Shown piece after piece: positions 17,523-26,979 of a stretch of 48,623 bases of DNA. Source of the DNA: Desulfobacula sp. Its GTDB lineage: Bacteria; Desulfobacterota; Desulfobacteria; Desulfobacterales; Desulfobacteraceae. The DNA is taken from positions 1-48,623 of the forward strand of contig NZ_JAUWQB010000019.1 of assembly GCF_030611305.1 (NCBI RefSeq). Reading direction: 5' to 3'. A program made the translations under genes and the position numbers. The notes under the pieces were generated by a model. That model was not told where the DNA came from and made no database searches. It saw only the letters and a program-made list of their open reading frames with translations. Numbering within the stretch: position 1 is the first letter of the stretch; each line of letters begins with the position of its first letter.

Positions 17523-17552
17523 AAAAAATCACATTATAACACGCTGTGATTT
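17523..17552 (-). terminator. Terminator between glpK and the MFS gene, minus-strand polarity
   Basis: AAATCACA (17526-17533) and TGTGATTT (17545-17552) form an 8-bp stem with an 11-base loop. Read on the minus strand the stem ends in a run of six Ts, so it best serves the MFS gene. It could also halt glpK transcripts weakly. Confidence 0.6.
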
Positions 17553-17605
17553 AATAATGACTCCATAATCATATTGCACTTCCTTTAAAAAAGATGTCCC
17601 CCATT

Positions 17606-18859
17606 CTATACCCTATTCCAGCGGAAGGGTTTTAGTGATGTGGTTAAGGCCAGTGCAACCATACATAGGGCTGCCAGAATCAAAAAAACAATTTTGTAGC
17701 TATGGGTTACATCGAATATGTATCCGGCCACGAACGGACCAATAGCCCCGCCAATGGTGCTGCAAAAAATGACAATCCCGAAAAGAAGACCGTGAGTTTT
17801 TGTCCCGAAAAGCCTTGCGATCAACGGTGAAACCAAAGAAAAAAAACCTCCATGGGCAAACCCATATAAAGTTGCGAATAAATAAAACATCCATAATGTT
17901 TTAACTGCCTGCAGCCAACATAGTGCTGTTAATAAAAACAAAAGGCAGATAAACAACGCCGATTTCTCACCGATTCTGTCCCCGGCCCCACCCATCAGAA
18001 ATCTGCCCGAAATACTCACCCCGCCAATAGTCGCTAAAAGTCCCGCTGCAACTGCCACCGGAATGCCAAGATCAATGGCATGTTGAACAATATGTATCAG
18101 GATGGTGTAAACACAGATGAGGATGATGAAATAGATTGCACAAACCGTCCATAATTGTTTGGTATGAAGCGCTTCCTGAAAAGTCAGCCCCTCTTCAGTC
18201 TTATTTAAATTCTCCGTTGTATGACTGTTTCTATTGTCAATAAATTGTGCTTTTTGAATCGGATCTCGCACCAGAAACTGAGCAATAAATATTACAGAGA
18301 CCATGATAATAACTGCTAACACTGCAAATGAGGTGCGCCACCCATAACCTTTTAAAAGCCATGTAATGAAAAAAGGCATGATGAACATTCCAACTCCGGT
18401 ACCGACTTTGATGATGCCGCTCATCATTCCTCGTTTCTTTTTAAACCATCTTGCCACAGTTGACAAAGGTATAACATCTATACCACCGAGTCCGATACCA
18501 GCAATCAGTCCATAGAATAGATACAGCTGCCAGACAGAATTAACTTTTGTCATCAACAAAAAGCCCAACCCAAGGAAGAAACCGCAGGCACTCATAATGA
18601 GTCTGGGTCCGAACCTGTCGTTTAGATTTCCCAAGAGAATACTGGCTAAACCATGCACCAGGAAACATAAAGAGGCTGCACCTGAGATAGTCGCTCTCGA
18701 CCAGCCGAATTCACTTATTAAAGGAACAAAAAATATACCAAAACTGTTACTGGTACCCCAGACAATGGCCTGGATAAAAAAGGAGGCTACGATGATCGTG
18801 TAGCCATAAAAAAGGGATGGTTTCTTAATTTTTGTCAACGCTGTCTCGTTTTCATTCAA
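17606..18859 (-). CDS. MFS transporter, monocarboxylate/oxalate-formate-like
   Basis: This 417-residue carrier has twelve predicted membrane helices in two groups of six, split by a charged cytoplasmic loop near residues 200-225. Features of the monocarboxylate/oxalate-formate branch are the first helix region YGYTIIVASFFIQ, the segment SEFGWSRATISGA, the MFS signature GNLNDRFGPR between helices 2 and 3, and ARWFKKKRGMMSGI after helix 4. The substrate is probably a small organic acid, by family only. An AGGAG site precedes the start. It converges on glpK. Confidence 0.88.
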   Translation of the reverse strand: MNENETALTKIKKPSLFYGYTIIVASFFIQAIVWGTSNSFGIFFVPLISEFGWSRATISGAASLCFLVHGLASILLGNLNDRFGPRLIMSACGFFLGLGFLLMTKVNSVWQLYLFYGLIAGIGLGGIDVIPLSTVARWFKKKRGMMSGIIKVGTGVGMFIMPFFITWLLKGYGWRTSFAVLAVIIMVSVIFIAQFLVRDPIQKAQFIDNRNSHTTENLNKTEEGLTFQEALHTKQLWTVCAIYFIILICVYTILIHIVQHAIDLGIPVAVAAGLLATIGGVSISGRFLMGGAGDRIGEKSALFICLLFLLTALCWLQAVKTLWMFYLFATLYGFAHGGFFSLVSPLIARLFGTKTHGLLFGIVIFCSTIGGAIGPFVAGYIFDVTHSYKIVFLILAALCMVALALTTSLKPFRWNRV

Positions 18860-18882
18860 GATCTCCTAAACAATGCGAAGCT

Positions 18883-18912
18883 AATATGTCACAAAGAAGG
18901 ACTTTTTTTCAA
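18883..18912 (-). promoter_or_regulatory. Possible promoter of the MFS gene
   Basis: On the minus strand TTGAAA (18907-18912), an 18-base spacer and CATATT (18883-18888) lie about 25 bases before the start codon. Confidence 0.4.
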
Positions 18913-18991
18913 GTAAAAAACAAAAAATAATTCCATGATGTCAGAGTTTGGTGGTTTATTTAAAATTTAAAAAAATATACCTGCAATTACC

Positions 18992-19005
18992 TTGATCAAA
19001 ATCAC
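18992..19005. promoter_or_regulatory. FNR/CRP-family-like half-palindrome
   Basis: TTGATcaaaATCAC matches nine of the ten defined positions of the FNR-type consensus TTGATNNNNATCAA. It lies between two divergent genes, near -110 of the MFS promoter and just upstream of the possible promoter of the GGDEF gene. One chance match is plausible in AT-rich DNA. Confidence 0.3.
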
Positions 19006-19013
19006 GATTAATA

Positions 19014-19042
19014 TTGACTTTCAATGCCATGCAACTTAAAAA
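19014..19042 (+). promoter_or_regulatory. Possible promoter of the GAF-GGDEF gene
   Basis: TTGACT (19014-19019), a 17-base spacer and TAAAAA (19037-19042) would start transcription near 19049. That favours ATG 19081 over ATG 19024 as the initiation codon. Confidence 0.35.
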
Positions 19043-19080
19043 AAGGAAATGGTAAAAATAATAGATGTGCAAAAAAACAT

Positions 19081-20085
19081 ATGACAATTCCACATTCAGT
19101 TTTGGAACGACTCAAAAATAACGAAATCACTGCCAGAAAATTTCATGAAATTGAAATCAGTATTTTGACCATTTTAAATTTCCGGGATTTTATTAAAAAA
19201 TTGTTGTTCGAAATCAGTTCAAAATTTTCTGTTCCTTATACATGGCTCTCCATTATTGAAGAAAGCTGTATCTCCAAATATATTCAAAATTCAAAATTCT
19301 TAAGGGCATCAACAGCATTAATACCCGAAAAAATTTTTTCAGATATAACCCGAAACCGGCTGAAACCATTACTGGCCAACAAAAATCTAAACGAATTCCG
19401 TGCATTGATCCCTGAAGCATCGGAATATAAAATCGGTTCCATTGCCATTGCACCCATCACTCTGGATGGCGAAATTGTAGGAAGCATTAATCAGGCTGAT
19501 AAAAATATTCACAGGTTTGAACCGGGTATTGACACATCTTTATTGGAACAACTGGCACTTAAAGTATCTTTATGTCTTTCCAATGTGACAGCACATGAAC
19601 AATTAAAGTTTCTTGCATTCCATGATCCATTGACGGGTCTTTTAAACCGGGGGGTAATGGAAAGAGCTCTTGAAAGAGAATTTAAACGGTCCAAACGGTA
19701 TCACATTGATCTGACAGTTCTCTTCCTGGATCTGGATGATCTTAAATCCATCAACGATACCTTTGGCCATGATAACGGGGATATGGCATTATGTCATACT
19801 GCAAATTGCCTGAAACTCCACAGGCGGGATTCTGATATTGTGGCTCGATTTGCGGGCGATGAATTTGTGGTCATTCTGCCTTCCACAAATAAAAGTCAAG
19901 CGAAAAACTATATCAACCGAGTAAAACAAAAACTTGCAAGCGACCCTTTGTCTGCCAACAACACCACTTTTTATGTCAAATTAAGCCATGGCCTTTCTTC
20001 TGTGTTTGAAAAAGGAATGGATTCATCGGCAATTCTTTTAAAAACAGCGGATAAAAGACTTTATCAAGCCAAACAGAACAAGTAA
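19081..20085 (+). CDS. GAF-like sensor with AGDEF diguanylate cyclase domain
   Basis: The protein has 334 residues from ATG 19081. An in-frame ATG at 19024 adds 19 low-complexity residues and is less likely, because a promoter appears to lie across it; neither start has a clear ribosome site. The N-terminal part is a GAF-like domain of the DUF484 type, with SIAIAPITLDGEIVGSINQAD. The C-terminal part is a GGDEF domain (DPLTGLLNRGVMERAL, FLDLDDLKSINDTFGHDNGD). The signature reads AGDEF instead of GGDEF, preceded by an RxxD inhibitory site with the standard five-residue spacing. AGDEF domains are known to be active in some bacteria. It converges on the ribosomal block. Confidence 0.88.
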   Translation: MTIPHSVLERLKNNEITARKFHEIEISILTILNFRDFIKKLLFEISSKFSVPYTWLSIIEESCISKYIQNSKFLRASTALIPEKIFSDITRNRLKPLLANKNLNEFRALIPEASEYKIGSIAIAPITLDGEIVGSINQADKNIHRFEPGIDTSLLEQLALKVSLCLSNVTAHEQLKFLAFHDPLTGLLNRGVMERALEREFKRSKRYHIDLTVLFLDLDDLKSINDTFGHDNGDMALCHTANCLKLHRRDSDIVARFAGDEFVVILPSTNKSQAKNYINRVKQKLASDPLSANNTTFYVKLSHGLSSVFEKGMDSSAILLKTADKRLYQAKQNK

Positions 20086-20152
20086 TTTTCACTCAGGCTT
20101 TCTTTCTATCATGTCATGGTTGAAACTTGGAAAAATCTGAAAAATAAACGCA

Positions 20153-20187
20153 AAAATCCCTGGCAACTTTTATCTGCCAGGGATTTT
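20153..20187 (-). terminator. Strong bidirectional terminator ending the ribosomal block
   Basis: A perfect 13-bp stem (AAAATCCCTGGCA at 20153-20165 with TGCCAGGGATTTT at 20175-20187) has a nine-base loop. A and T tracts on both sides let it stop the rplQ transcript leftward and the GGDEF transcript rightward. Confidence 0.9.
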
Positions 20188-20217
20188 AATATTTTTTTAA
20201 CTCTTGAGCTGAAATTA

Positions 20218-20574
20218 TTAATCGAAAATCAATTCAATCTGTACCATTGGGGCAACATCCCCTTTTCTGGGGCCTAATTTGATGATCCTAGTATAACCAC
20301 CCTGTCTTGACCTAAACTTCTCTGAAACTTCATTAAAAAGGGTATGAACAACATCTTTTTCCCGAATTACTGAGAGAGCCTGTCGTCTTGCATGCAAATT
20401 CCCTCTTTTGGCAAGCGTTACCATTTTATCTGCAATCTGTCTTAAGCCTTTTGCTTTTGCTTCGGTAGTTTTAATTTTATCATGTTTGAACAGAGAAGTT
20501 ACCATGTTTCTGAACATAGCCTTTCTATGGCTTGAGGTCCTGTTCAATTTTAATACTGATTTTCTATGTTTCAT
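20218..20574 (-). CDS. rplQ: Large ribosomal subunit protein bL17
   Basis: This is the last gene of the alpha cluster. The protein of 118 residues has the bL17 opening [19 protein letters not shown] and later ASYR-like basic repeats ending in [21 protein letters not shown] longer frame reaching upstream is an artefact of overlap with rpoA; ATG 20574 gives the family N terminus. It overlaps the rpoA end by 11 bases, which implies coupling. bL17 sits near the tunnel exit region of the large subunit. A strong terminator follows 30 bases downstream. Confidence 0.97.
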   Translation of the reverse strand: MKHRKSVLKLNRTSSHRKAMFRNMVTSLFKHDKIKTTEAKAKGLRQIADKMVTLAKRGNLHARRQALSVIREKDVVHTLFNEVSEKFRSRQGGYTRIIKLGPRKGDVAPMVQIELIFD

Positions 20575-21601
20575 GGACGTATTCTCCTTCCTGATCGTTC
20601 TCATCTTCTGGTGGTTCAAAACCTTCAAGATCCATACCAAGTGAAAGATCCATGGAAGCAAGGACTTCCTTTATTTCATTTAAGGATTTTCTACCAAAAT
20701 TTTTAGTTTTCAGCATTTCACTGTCTGTTTTTTGTACCAATTGATAAATGGTATGGATTCTGGCATTTTTCAAACAATTGGAACTTCTGACGGATAGTTC
20801 AAGCTCATCCACAGGTCTGTAAACATTCTCGTTAAGACCAAGATCTGAATCATTTGAATTTTCATCAACATGATCGGGTTCCATAGCTTCATCAAAATTG
20901 ATAAATGGATTCATTTGCTCTTTGAGAATTTTTGCAGCATATGCAATCGAATTATCCGGGGTTACGGAACCATCCGTCCATACTTCAAGGGTAAGCTTGT
21001 CATAGTCAGTTTTATGTCCGACTCTAGTTGTTCCTACCACATATTTCACGCGCTTAATGGGAGAAAACACACTGTCAACAGGGATGGTTCCAACGGGAGA
21101 ATCCTCATCCTTGTTAACAGAAGAAAGAGCATAGCCTTTTCCGGTTTTTGCAAGCAGGGTCATGTTTAATACACCCTTTTTGGAAAGGGTGGCAATATGC
21201 TGCTCAGGGTTAAGGATCTCAACCTTACCGTCCGGGCTTACAATGTCTGCACCCGTGACTTCGCATTCACCCTTGGCACTCAATGTTAATATTTTGTCTT
21301 CCGTGTCTTCAACCCTGAGCTTCAGCTCTTTCAGGTTTAAAATGATTTCGGAAACATCTTCTCTAATATCTGATATCACACTATATTCATGAAGAGCGTC
21401 ATCAAATTTAACCGATACAATGGCTGGGCCATATATGGATGAAAGAATAATACGTCGCAGAGAGTTCCCGATAGTGATACCATATCCTCTTTCAAGGGGC
21501 TCACATACGAATTTACCATATGTTGAAGTTGTTGTAACATCAAGCTTTTCCGGCCTGATCATCTCTCGCCAGTTCACATATGCAAGTTTTTCAGATGACA
21601 T
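20564..21601 (-). CDS. rpoA: RNA polymerase alpha subunit
   Basis: Alpha dimerises to nucleate RNA polymerase assembly and contacts activators and UP elements. In 345 residues the N-terminal domain shows [17 protein letters not shown] and the FDDALHEYS region. The C-terminal domain starts near 265 with [18 protein letters not shown] and includes the helix-hairpin-helix [12 protein letters not shown]. The protein ends in an acidic tail rich in Glu and Asp, about 15 residues longer than the minimal family form. It lies between rpsD and rplQ in the standard alpha order. Confidence 0.98.
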   Translation of the reverse strand: MSSEKLAYVNWREMIRPEKLDVTTTSTYGKFVCEPLERGYGITIGNSLRRIILSSIYGPAIVSVKFDDALHEYSVISDIREDVSEIILNLKELKLRVEDTEDKILTLSAKGECEVTGADIVSPDGKVEILNPEQHIATLSKKGVLNMTLLAKTGKGYALSSVNKDEDSPVGTIPVDSVFSPIKRVKYVVGTTRVGHKTDYDKLTLEVWTDGSVTPDNSIAYAAKILKEQMNPFINFDEAMEPDHVDENSNDSDLGLNENVYRPVDELELSVRSSNCLKNARIHTIYQLVQKTDSEMLKTKNFGRKSLNEIKEVLASMDLSLGMDLEGFEPPEDENDQEGEYVHET

Positions 21602-21647
21602 TTATATCTCCTGAATAAATATTTGGATAAACCATATACTGGATTAC

Positions 21648-22274
21648 CTATTTTGAATAAAGCTCTACAATTAATTGTTCCTGGATAGGAAGAGTGATAT
21701 CTTCACGTGCAGGAACGCCAAGAACTTCGCCTTTAAAATCTTCTTTTTTTATTTCAAGCCATTGTGGAATACCGCGTCTTACAATGGCATCCAAAGAATC
21801 TGAAATCGTCTGAATTTTTTTACTTTTCTCGCGAAGTTCGATCACATCACCCTTTTTAACCTGGTAAGACGGAATATTTACCTTTTTACCATTTACTATA
21901 AAATGATTGTGCCTTACAAAGTGTCTGCCCTGATTTCTGGAATTCACAAATCCCATTCTAAAAACAGTATTATCAAGGCGTGTTTCTAAAAGGCTTAAAA
22001 GGTTTGTGCCGGTGATTCCTTTTTGTCTATCCGCCTTTTTGAACGAAAGCCTGAACTGTTTTTCTGATATCCCGTAAAGCCTTCTGACTTTCTGTTTTTC
22101 TCTGAGCTGAATTCCGTAATCTGATAATTTGCTCCTTCTCTGTCCATGCTGTCCAGGGGGATATCCTCTTCTATCAAAACTGCACTTATCTGAAAAGCAT
22201 CTATCGCCTTTCAAAAAAAGCTTTATATTTTCGCGTCTGCATTGTCGGCAAACAGAACCTCTATAACGTGACAA
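21648..22274 (-). CDS. rpsD: Small ribosomal subunit protein uS4 (zinc-binding form)
   Basis: Primary 16S rRNA-binding protein of 208 residues. The N terminus has a four-cysteine group, CRQCRRE then CFSDKC, so this is the zinc-binding C+ form. The S4 RNA-binding domain begins near [12 protein letters not shown] and includes [19 protein letters not shown]. uS4 commonly represses its own alpha cluster by binding the mRNA; no such site was identified here. Confidence 0.98.
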   Translation of the reverse strand: MSRYRGSVCRQCRRENIKLFLKGDRCFSDKCSFDRRGYPPGQHGQRRSKLSDYGIQLREKQKVRRLYGISEKQFRLSFKKADRQKGITGTNLLSLLETRLDNTVFRMGFVNSRNQGRHFVRHNHFIVNGKKVNIPSYQVKKGDVIELREKSKKIQTISDSLDAIVRRGIPQWLEIKKEDFKGEVLGVPAREDITLPIQEQLIVELYSK

Positions 22275-22303
22275 TGTTTTTCTCCTTTATCAAACCGGTA
22301 AAC

Positions 22304-22699
22304 TTATACTCTTCTTCTTTTTGGCGGACGGCATCCATTATGGGGAACCGGGGTAACATCTTTGATCATGGATATAGTGAATCCGAGCGCATGCAATGCC
22401 CTTAAAGCGGATTCTCGACCAGGCCCGGGTCCTTTAACATATACACCAATATTTTTCATGCCGTGTTCCATAGCTTTTGCACCGGCATCTTCTGCAACCA
22501 GTTTAGCAGCAAAAGGCGTACTTTTTCTGGAACCTTTAAATCCCTGTACACCTGAACTGGACCATGAAATGGTATTTCCATTTTCATCGGCAATTGTGAC
22601 GATTGTATTATTAAACGTAGATTGAATATGCACAATGCCTGTAGAAATATTCTTTCTTACCCGTTTTTTTGATACATTTTTTTTAGACTTTTTTGCCAT
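22304..22699 (-). CDS. rpsK: Small ribosomal subunit protein uS11
   Basis: This platform protein of the 30S subunit has 131 residues. The family core [18 protein letters not shown], the segment [19 protein letters not shown] and the C-terminal tail [17 protein letters not shown] are complete. It lies 24 bases after rpsM in the alpha cluster. Confidence 0.98.
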   Translation of the reverse strand: MAKKSKKNVSKKRVRKNISTGIVHIQSTFNNTIVTIADENGNTISWSSSGVQGFKGSRKSTPFAAKLVAEDAGAKAMEHGMKNIGVYVKGPGPGRESALRALHALGFTISMIKDVTPVPHNGCRPPKRRRV

Positions 22700-22723
22700 A
22701 ATTAATATACCTTTTGTATTATC

Positions 22724-23092
22724 CTAGTTTTTCTTTTTAACCGCAGTCCTTTTGGGACCTTTTCTTGTTCTAGCGTTTGTACTGGTTCTTTGACCATGAC
22801 AGGGAAGGCCTTTACGATGACGTAATCCTCTGTAACAACCCAGATCCATGAATCTTTTAATATTCATTGAAACTTCACTTCTGAGTTCACCTTCAACCTT
22901 ATACTCCGCATCAATGACTTTTCTGATGTCGTTAACCTGTTCTTCGGTCAGGTTATTTGCTTTTGTAGTAGGATCAATGCCTGTTTTTTCAAGTATTAGC
23001 TTTGATCTGCTTGCCCCTATTCCGTAGATATAGGTTAAAGCTATCCATGCATGCTTATCTCTTGGTAAATCTACTCCTGCGATACGTGCCAA
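22724..23092 (-). CDS. rpsM: Small ribosomal subunit protein uS13
   Basis: 30S head protein of 122 residues that contacts the P-site tRNA and the large subunit. It starts [12 protein letters not shown], has the helix-two-turn-helix region [14 protein letters not shown], and ends in the basic tail [22 protein letters not shown]. First large gene of the alpha cluster, 12 bases after rpmJ. Confidence 0.98.
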   Translation of the reverse strand: MARIAGVDLPRDKHAWIALTYIYGIGASRSKLILEKTGIDPTTKANNLTEEQVNDIRKVIDAEYKVEGELRSEVSMNIKRFMDLGCYRGLRHRKGLPCHGQRTSTNARTRKGPKRTAVKKKN

Positions 23093-23104
23093 ATTTCTTT
23101 CCCC

Positions 23105-23218
23105 CTATCCCTGCCTCTGTTTATGGCGTTTATTAATACAAATAACTCTTATGACACCACGTCTTTTTATTATTTTACAATTTCTACAGATTTTTTTTAC
23201 CGATGCTCTAACTTTCAT
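23105..23218 (-). CDS. rpmJ: Large ribosomal subunit protein bL36 (zinc-binding form)
   Basis: A 37-residue protein read from ATG 23218 to TAG 23105. It has the bL36 opening [20 protein letters not shown] and the zinc ligands Cys11, Cys14, Cys27 and His32, so it is the C+ type. It sits between infA and rpsM, its usual place at the head of the alpha cluster. It is short enough to be missed by length-filtered gene calling. Confidence 0.95.
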   Translation of the reverse strand: MKVRASVKKICRNCKIIKRRGVIRVICINKRHKQRQG

Positions 23219-23265
23219 CCATTAACTCCTAACCTCAAATATTTATATCCTATAAAATCAAATAT

Positions 23266-23484
23266 TTATTTATATCTATATGTAATTCTGCCTCGGCTTA
23301 AATCATAAGGTGAAATTTCTACCGTCACCCTGTCCCCTGGTAAGATCTTAATAAAATGCATTCTCATTTTGCCTGAAATATGAGCCAACAATACATGCTT
23401 GTTTTCAAGCTCAACTTTAAACATGGCATTGGGTAGTGTTTCAAGTACTTTCCCGTCAACTTTAATGGGTTCTTCTTTTGCCAT
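23266..23484 (-). CDS. infA: Translation initiation factor IF-1
   Basis: OB-fold factor of 72 residues that binds the 30S A site during initiation. Family strings include [34 protein letters not shown] and [16 protein letters not shown]. It follows secY directly, with neither adk nor map in between. Confidence 0.98.
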   Translation of the reverse strand: MAKEEPIKVDGKVLETLPNAMFKVELENKHVLLAHISGKMRMHFIKILPGDRVTVEISPYDLSRGRITYRYK

Positions 23485-23520
23485 AGTTTTATTAATCTCC
23501 TTTAGTTTGCGCCGTTTAAA

Positions 23521-24840
23521 TCAGGATCTGCCTTTTACTCTTTTGGAACCGGATCTTCCCAAAAAGCCTTCATAATTGCCTGAAATCAGGTGAGACTCAA
23601 TCTGGGAAATGGTATCAATGGACACCCCCACAACAATCAAAAGAGCAGTGCCGCCAAAATAAAACGGAACATTAAACTTACTCATCAAAAAGGTTGGCAG
23701 GACACAAACAGCGGACACGTATAGGGCTCCGCCAACGGTAATTCTTGTCAACACTTTATCAATGTATTCAGACGTTCTTTTACCCGGTCTGATTCCAGGA
23801 ATATATCCGCCGTTCTTTTTCATATTTTCAGCAACATCTTCAGGGTTAAATTGTATCGCTGTGTAGAAAAAACAAAAGAAAATGATAAATCCTACATAAA
23901 GAAGATAGTACCAGATCGTTCCCGGGCTGAACATGGCTGCCACGGTTTTCATCATCGGCATATTGATAAATTGTGCCAAAGTAGTCGGGAACATAATGAT
24001 AGAGGATGCAAAAATAGGCGGTATAACGCCGGCTGTATTTATTTTCAACGGAAGATGCGAGGTTTGCCCCCCATACATTTTTCGACCCACAACACGTTTG
24101 GCATAATGCACCGGTATCCGTCGCTGTGCCTGCTCCATATAAATAATAGCCGCAATAACAGCAACCATGAGAACAGTGAGGATAATAATTATAAAAATCC
24201 CCATTTCTCCAGTTGTCATAAGCTGTAAGGTATTCCCCATAGCCGATGGCATACTTGCAACAATACCTGCAAAAATAATCAGGGAAATACCGTTTCCGAT
24301 GCCTCTTTCGGTAATCTGCTCTCCCAGCCACATGATAAATGAAGTACCGGCTGTAAGCGTAATAATGGTGACAAGTCTGAAACCCCAGCCGGGGTAAGGA
24401 ACAATCGGAACTCCGGCAGGAGATGTCATGGATTCAAGCCCGACACTGATACCCAATCCCTGGATAATACTCAAAATAACCGTCCCATATCTGGTATACT
24501 GAGTCTTCTTTTTACGACCTGCATCACCCTCTTTTTTAAGCTGTTCAAGGTGCGGTACAACTACCGTCATCAGCTCTAAAATAATCGAGGCGCTGATATA
24601 AGGCATAATTCCTAATGCGAATATGGAAAATCTTTCCAAGGCGCCACCTGAGAACATATTAAACATGGAAAACAACGTCCCTTCAGCTGCGGCAAAAAAA
24701 GAAGAAAGCGCGGCACCGTCAACCCCGGGTGTGGGGACATGAATCCCGACACGGTAAACAAACAGCAATGCGAGTGTAATGAAAATTTTTCTTTTAAGCT
24801 CAGGAAGTTTAAATAAATTCTGGTAGCTGTTCTGGATCAT
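23521..24840 (-). CDS. secY: Protein translocase subunit SecY
   Basis: Central channel of the Sec translocon in the inner membrane, working with SecE, encoded at the far end of this block. The 439 residues show ten membrane helices. Recognisable segments are RIGVHVPTPGVDGAAL-like start (VGIHVPTPGVDG), the plug region GTLFSMFNMFSGGALERFSI, ARRIPVHYAKRVVG-like loop and the C-terminal RPGKRTSEYI followed by LLIVVGVSIDTISQIESHL. It ends the spc cluster. Confidence 0.98.
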   Translation of the reverse strand: MIQNSYQNLFKLPELKRKIFITLALLFVYRVGIHVPTPGVDGAALSSFFAAAEGTLFSMFNMFSGGALERFSIFALGIMPYISASIILELMTVVVPHLEQLKKEGDAGRKKKTQYTRYGTVILSIIQGLGISVGLESMTSPAGVPIVPYPGWGFRLVTIITLTAGTSFIMWLGEQITERGIGNGISLIIFAGIVASMPSAMGNTLQLMTTGEMGIFIIIILTVLMVAVIAAIIYMEQAQRRIPVHYAKRVVGRKMYGGQTSHLPLKINTAGVIPPIFASSIIMFPTTLAQFINMPMMKTVAAMFSPGTIWYYLLYVGFIIFFCFFYTAIQFNPEDVAENMKKNGGYIPGIRPGKRTSEYIDKVLTRITVGGALYVSAVCVLPTFLMSKFNVPFYFGGTALLIVVGVSIDTISQIESHLISGNYEGFLGRSGSKRVKGRS

Positions 24841-24872
24841 TTATTGGTTCCTTACATCACTTCTCATAATAG

Positions 24873-25307
24873 TTATTCTATACTTCCACCGGCAGATTCG
24901 ACTTTTTCTTTGGCAGTCTTGGAAACAAGAATATTTTTTAAGGAAAATTTCTTATTTATTTCACCCAGACCAAGAATTTTAACACCGTCAACACGGCCTT
25001 TTACCATGCCAGCTTCTCTTAAGGCATCAATATCAATCGTTGCACCATCTTCAAATCTGTCCAGATCTTTTACATTTAAAACCGCGTTATTGGTTTTAAA
25101 TATATTGAAGAAACCTCTTTTGGGAAGCCTCCTGTAAATCGGCATCTGGCCGCCTTCAAATCCAGGCCTTACACTACCGCCTGATCTTGCTTTCAGCCCT
25201 TTGTGACCTCTGGTGGAAGTTTTACCCATCCCAGACCCCGGACCTCTGCCAACTTTTTTTCTTTTTTTTCTGGAACCTGGTGCAGGTGCTAAATCATGAA
25301 GCTGCAT
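24873..25307 (-). CDS. rplO: Large ribosomal subunit protein uL15
   Basis: A 144-residue early-assembly protein of the large subunit. ATG 25307 gives the family start MQLHDLAPAPGSRKKRKKVG; a longer frame overlaps rpmD and is rejected. The glycine and basic-rich segment GRGPGSGMGKTSTRGHKG and FEGGQMPIYRRLPKRGF are typical. It begins one base after the rpmD stop. Confidence 0.97.
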   Translation of the reverse strand: MQLHDLAPAPGSRKKRKKVGRGPGSGMGKTSTRGHKGLKARSGGSVRPGFEGGQMPIYRRLPKRGFFNIFKTNNAVLNVKDLDRFEDGATIDIDALREAGMVKGRVDGVKILGLGEINKKFSLKNILVSKTAKEKVESAGGSIE

Positions 25308-25308
25308 A

Positions 25309-25491
25309 TTACACCTCCTCCACTTTAACGAGATGAGACACTTTTTTAACCTGTCCCAGAATAACCGGGTCAGCATTATGCTCAACAGTATGATTCATTT
25401 TTCTCAACCCTAAAGAGCGAATAATTCGACCATGTTTGGCAGGTCTTCCTATCGTGCTTTTAACTTGCGTGATTCTAATTCTATCAACCAT
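25309..25491 (-). CDS. rpmD: Large ribosomal subunit protein uL30
   Basis: A 60-residue protein with the whole uL30 pattern: RIRITQVKSTIGRPAKH, then IIRSLGLRKMNHTVEHNADP and a closing VSHLVKVEE. It stands between rpsE and rplO with gaps of 11 bases and 1 base. Confidence 0.96.
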   Translation of the reverse strand: MVDRIRITQVKSTIGRPAKHGRIIRSLGLRKMNHTVEHNADPVILGQVKKVSHLVKVEEV

Positions 25492-25502
25492 TTTGTAACC
25501 TC

Positions 25503-26012
25503 TTATATATCTTCAGGTCTAAGACCACGACGTTTTGCCACTTCTTCTTTTAAACAAAGTGATTGAAGGCCTGCCATCGTTGCCCGGACAATATTCTGGG
25601 TGTTATGTGTTCCAATACATTTTGTCAGGATATCAGTTACTCCGGCTGCCTCAAGGACCGCACGAATCCCGCCACCGGCAATCAGACCGGTACCAGGGGA
25701 AGCCGGTTTAAGCAATACCCGGCCAGCGCCTGCTTTACCGACAACTTGAAAAGGAACCGTCCCATTAAGCAAAGAAATTTTAACCATATTTCTTTTTGCC
25801 TTTTCCATGCCTTTTTTAATTGCTTCGGGTACTTCCTTTGCTTTTCCAAGACCGTAACCAACGCTGCCTTCACCGTCGCCAACAACGACAAGTGCACTAA
25901 AGCTGAAGTTTCTACCGCCTTTTACAACTTTTGCAACACGATTGATTCTGACGACCTTATCAATTAATCCATTATCTTCCATCTGCTGTCTTGCCAAGGG
26001 TTTTTCCTCCAA
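25503..26012 (-). CDS. rpsE: Small ribosomal subunit protein uS5
   Basis: A 169-residue protein important for decoding accuracy and 30S assembly. The double-stranded-RNA-like domain is seen as [20 protein letters not shown] and the C-terminal domain as [20 protein letters not shown] and [19 protein letters not shown]. It starts three bases after the rplR stop. Confidence 0.98.
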   Translation of the reverse strand: MEEKPLARQQMEDNGLIDKVVRINRVAKVVKGGRNFSFSALVVVGDGEGSVGYGLGKAKEVPEAIKKGMEKAKRNMVKISLLNGTVPFQVVGKAGAGRVLLKPASPGTGLIAGGGIRAVLEAAGVTDILTKCIGTHNTQNIVRATMAGLQSLCLKEEVAKRRGLRPEDI

Positions 26013-26015
26013 AAT

Positions 26016-26384
26016 TTAAAAATTCAATCCGGCTTCACGGGCTCCGTCTGAAAGCGCTTTAATGCGCCCATGATATAAAAATCCGTTCCTGTCCAGGACT
26101 ACTTTTTTAATTCCTTTATCAAGAGCTCTCTTGCCGACGAGGTTTCCAACTGCCTTTGCAATTTCTGCCTTTTTGCCCTCTGCCTTGTTTTCCCTGAACT
26201 CCTTATCAAGAGTAGAGGCCGATACAAGTGTGCTGCTGCAGGTATCATCAATGATTTGAGCGTAGATATGCTTTGAACTTCTGAATACACTTAATCTTGG
26301 GCGATCCTGGTTACCAAAAATATTTTTTCTGATTCTTTTCTTTCTTTTAAGCCTTGATTTAAGCCTTGGTGATGTATTTCCCAT
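26016..26384 (-). CDS. rplR: Large ribosomal subunit protein uL18
   Basis: A 5S rRNA-binding protein of 122 residues. Family features are the basic start [15 protein letters not shown], the strand [20 protein letters not shown], and the end [15 protein letters not shown]-like segment ([19 protein letters not shown]). Normal place between rplF and rpsE. Confidence 0.98.
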   Translation of the reverse strand: MGNTSPRLKSRLKRKKRIRKNIFGNQDRPRLSVFRSSKHIYAQIIDDTCSSTLVSASTLDKEFRENKAEGKKAEIAKAVGNLVGKRALDKGIKKVVLDRNGFLYHGRIKALSDGAREAGLNF

Positions 26385-26422
26385 AATCTTTATATTCCCG
26401 CCTTTTACGTGTGACCTTCAGG

Positions 26423-26965
26423 TTATTCCTTACCTGCAGTCTTGCCAGCTTTTCTCATAATTCTTTCATCAGCATACATTATGCCTTTGCCTTTATAAGG
26501 TTCAGGTGGTCTAATATCTCGTATGTTTGCCGCAGTCTGGCCAAGAGTTTCTTTATCAATCCCTGATAAAGAAATCTGTGTATTCTTTTCAACATTGGCA
26601 GAAATCCCTTCGGGAAGTGTAAATTCAACCGGGTTGGAATATCCGACATTGAGTATAAGACTCTTATTTTTTACTTCTGCACGATAACCAATACCGGAAA
26701 GCAGAAGTTTTTTCTCATATCCAACAGTAACACCGGTCACCATATTGGAAATCAGGGATCTGAATAATCCTTGCAAAGCAACTTTTTTCTTGTTACTGGT
26801 ATCTGTTTTAACGATTACAATATCGTCATTTATACTTATTTCGATAGCCGGATGCAGTTGACGTTCGAGATTACCTTTAGGTCCTTTGACTGAAATCATA
26901 TCCCCCTTTAGGGTGAATTGGACCTTATCTGGAAGCTGAACCGGCTGTTTTCCTATTCTAGACAT
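26423..26965 (-). CDS. rplF: Large ribosomal subunit protein uL6
   Basis: A 180-residue protein at the base of the L7/L12 stalk near the factor-binding site. It starts SRIGKQPVQLPDKV, has the tandem alpha/beta domains, and carries the C-terminal signature IRPPEPYKGKGIMYADE. The order rpsH-rplF-rplR is standard. Confidence 0.98.
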   Translation of the reverse strand: MSRIGKQPVQLPDKVQFTLKGDMISVKGPKGNLERQLHPAIEISINDDIVIVKTDTSNKKKVALQGLFRSLISNMVTGVTVGYEKKLLLSGIGYRAEVKNKSLILNVGYSNPVEFTLPEGISANVEKNTQISLSGIDKETLGQTAANIRDIRPPEPYKGKGIMYADERIMRKAGKTAGKE

Positions 26966-26979
26966 ATATTACTCCTGAC

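Noticed and set aside
17526-17552. TCACA/TGTGA pair as a CRP site
   Set aside because: The half-sites are in the opposite order to a CRP site and the element is better explained as a terminator hairpin between convergent genes.
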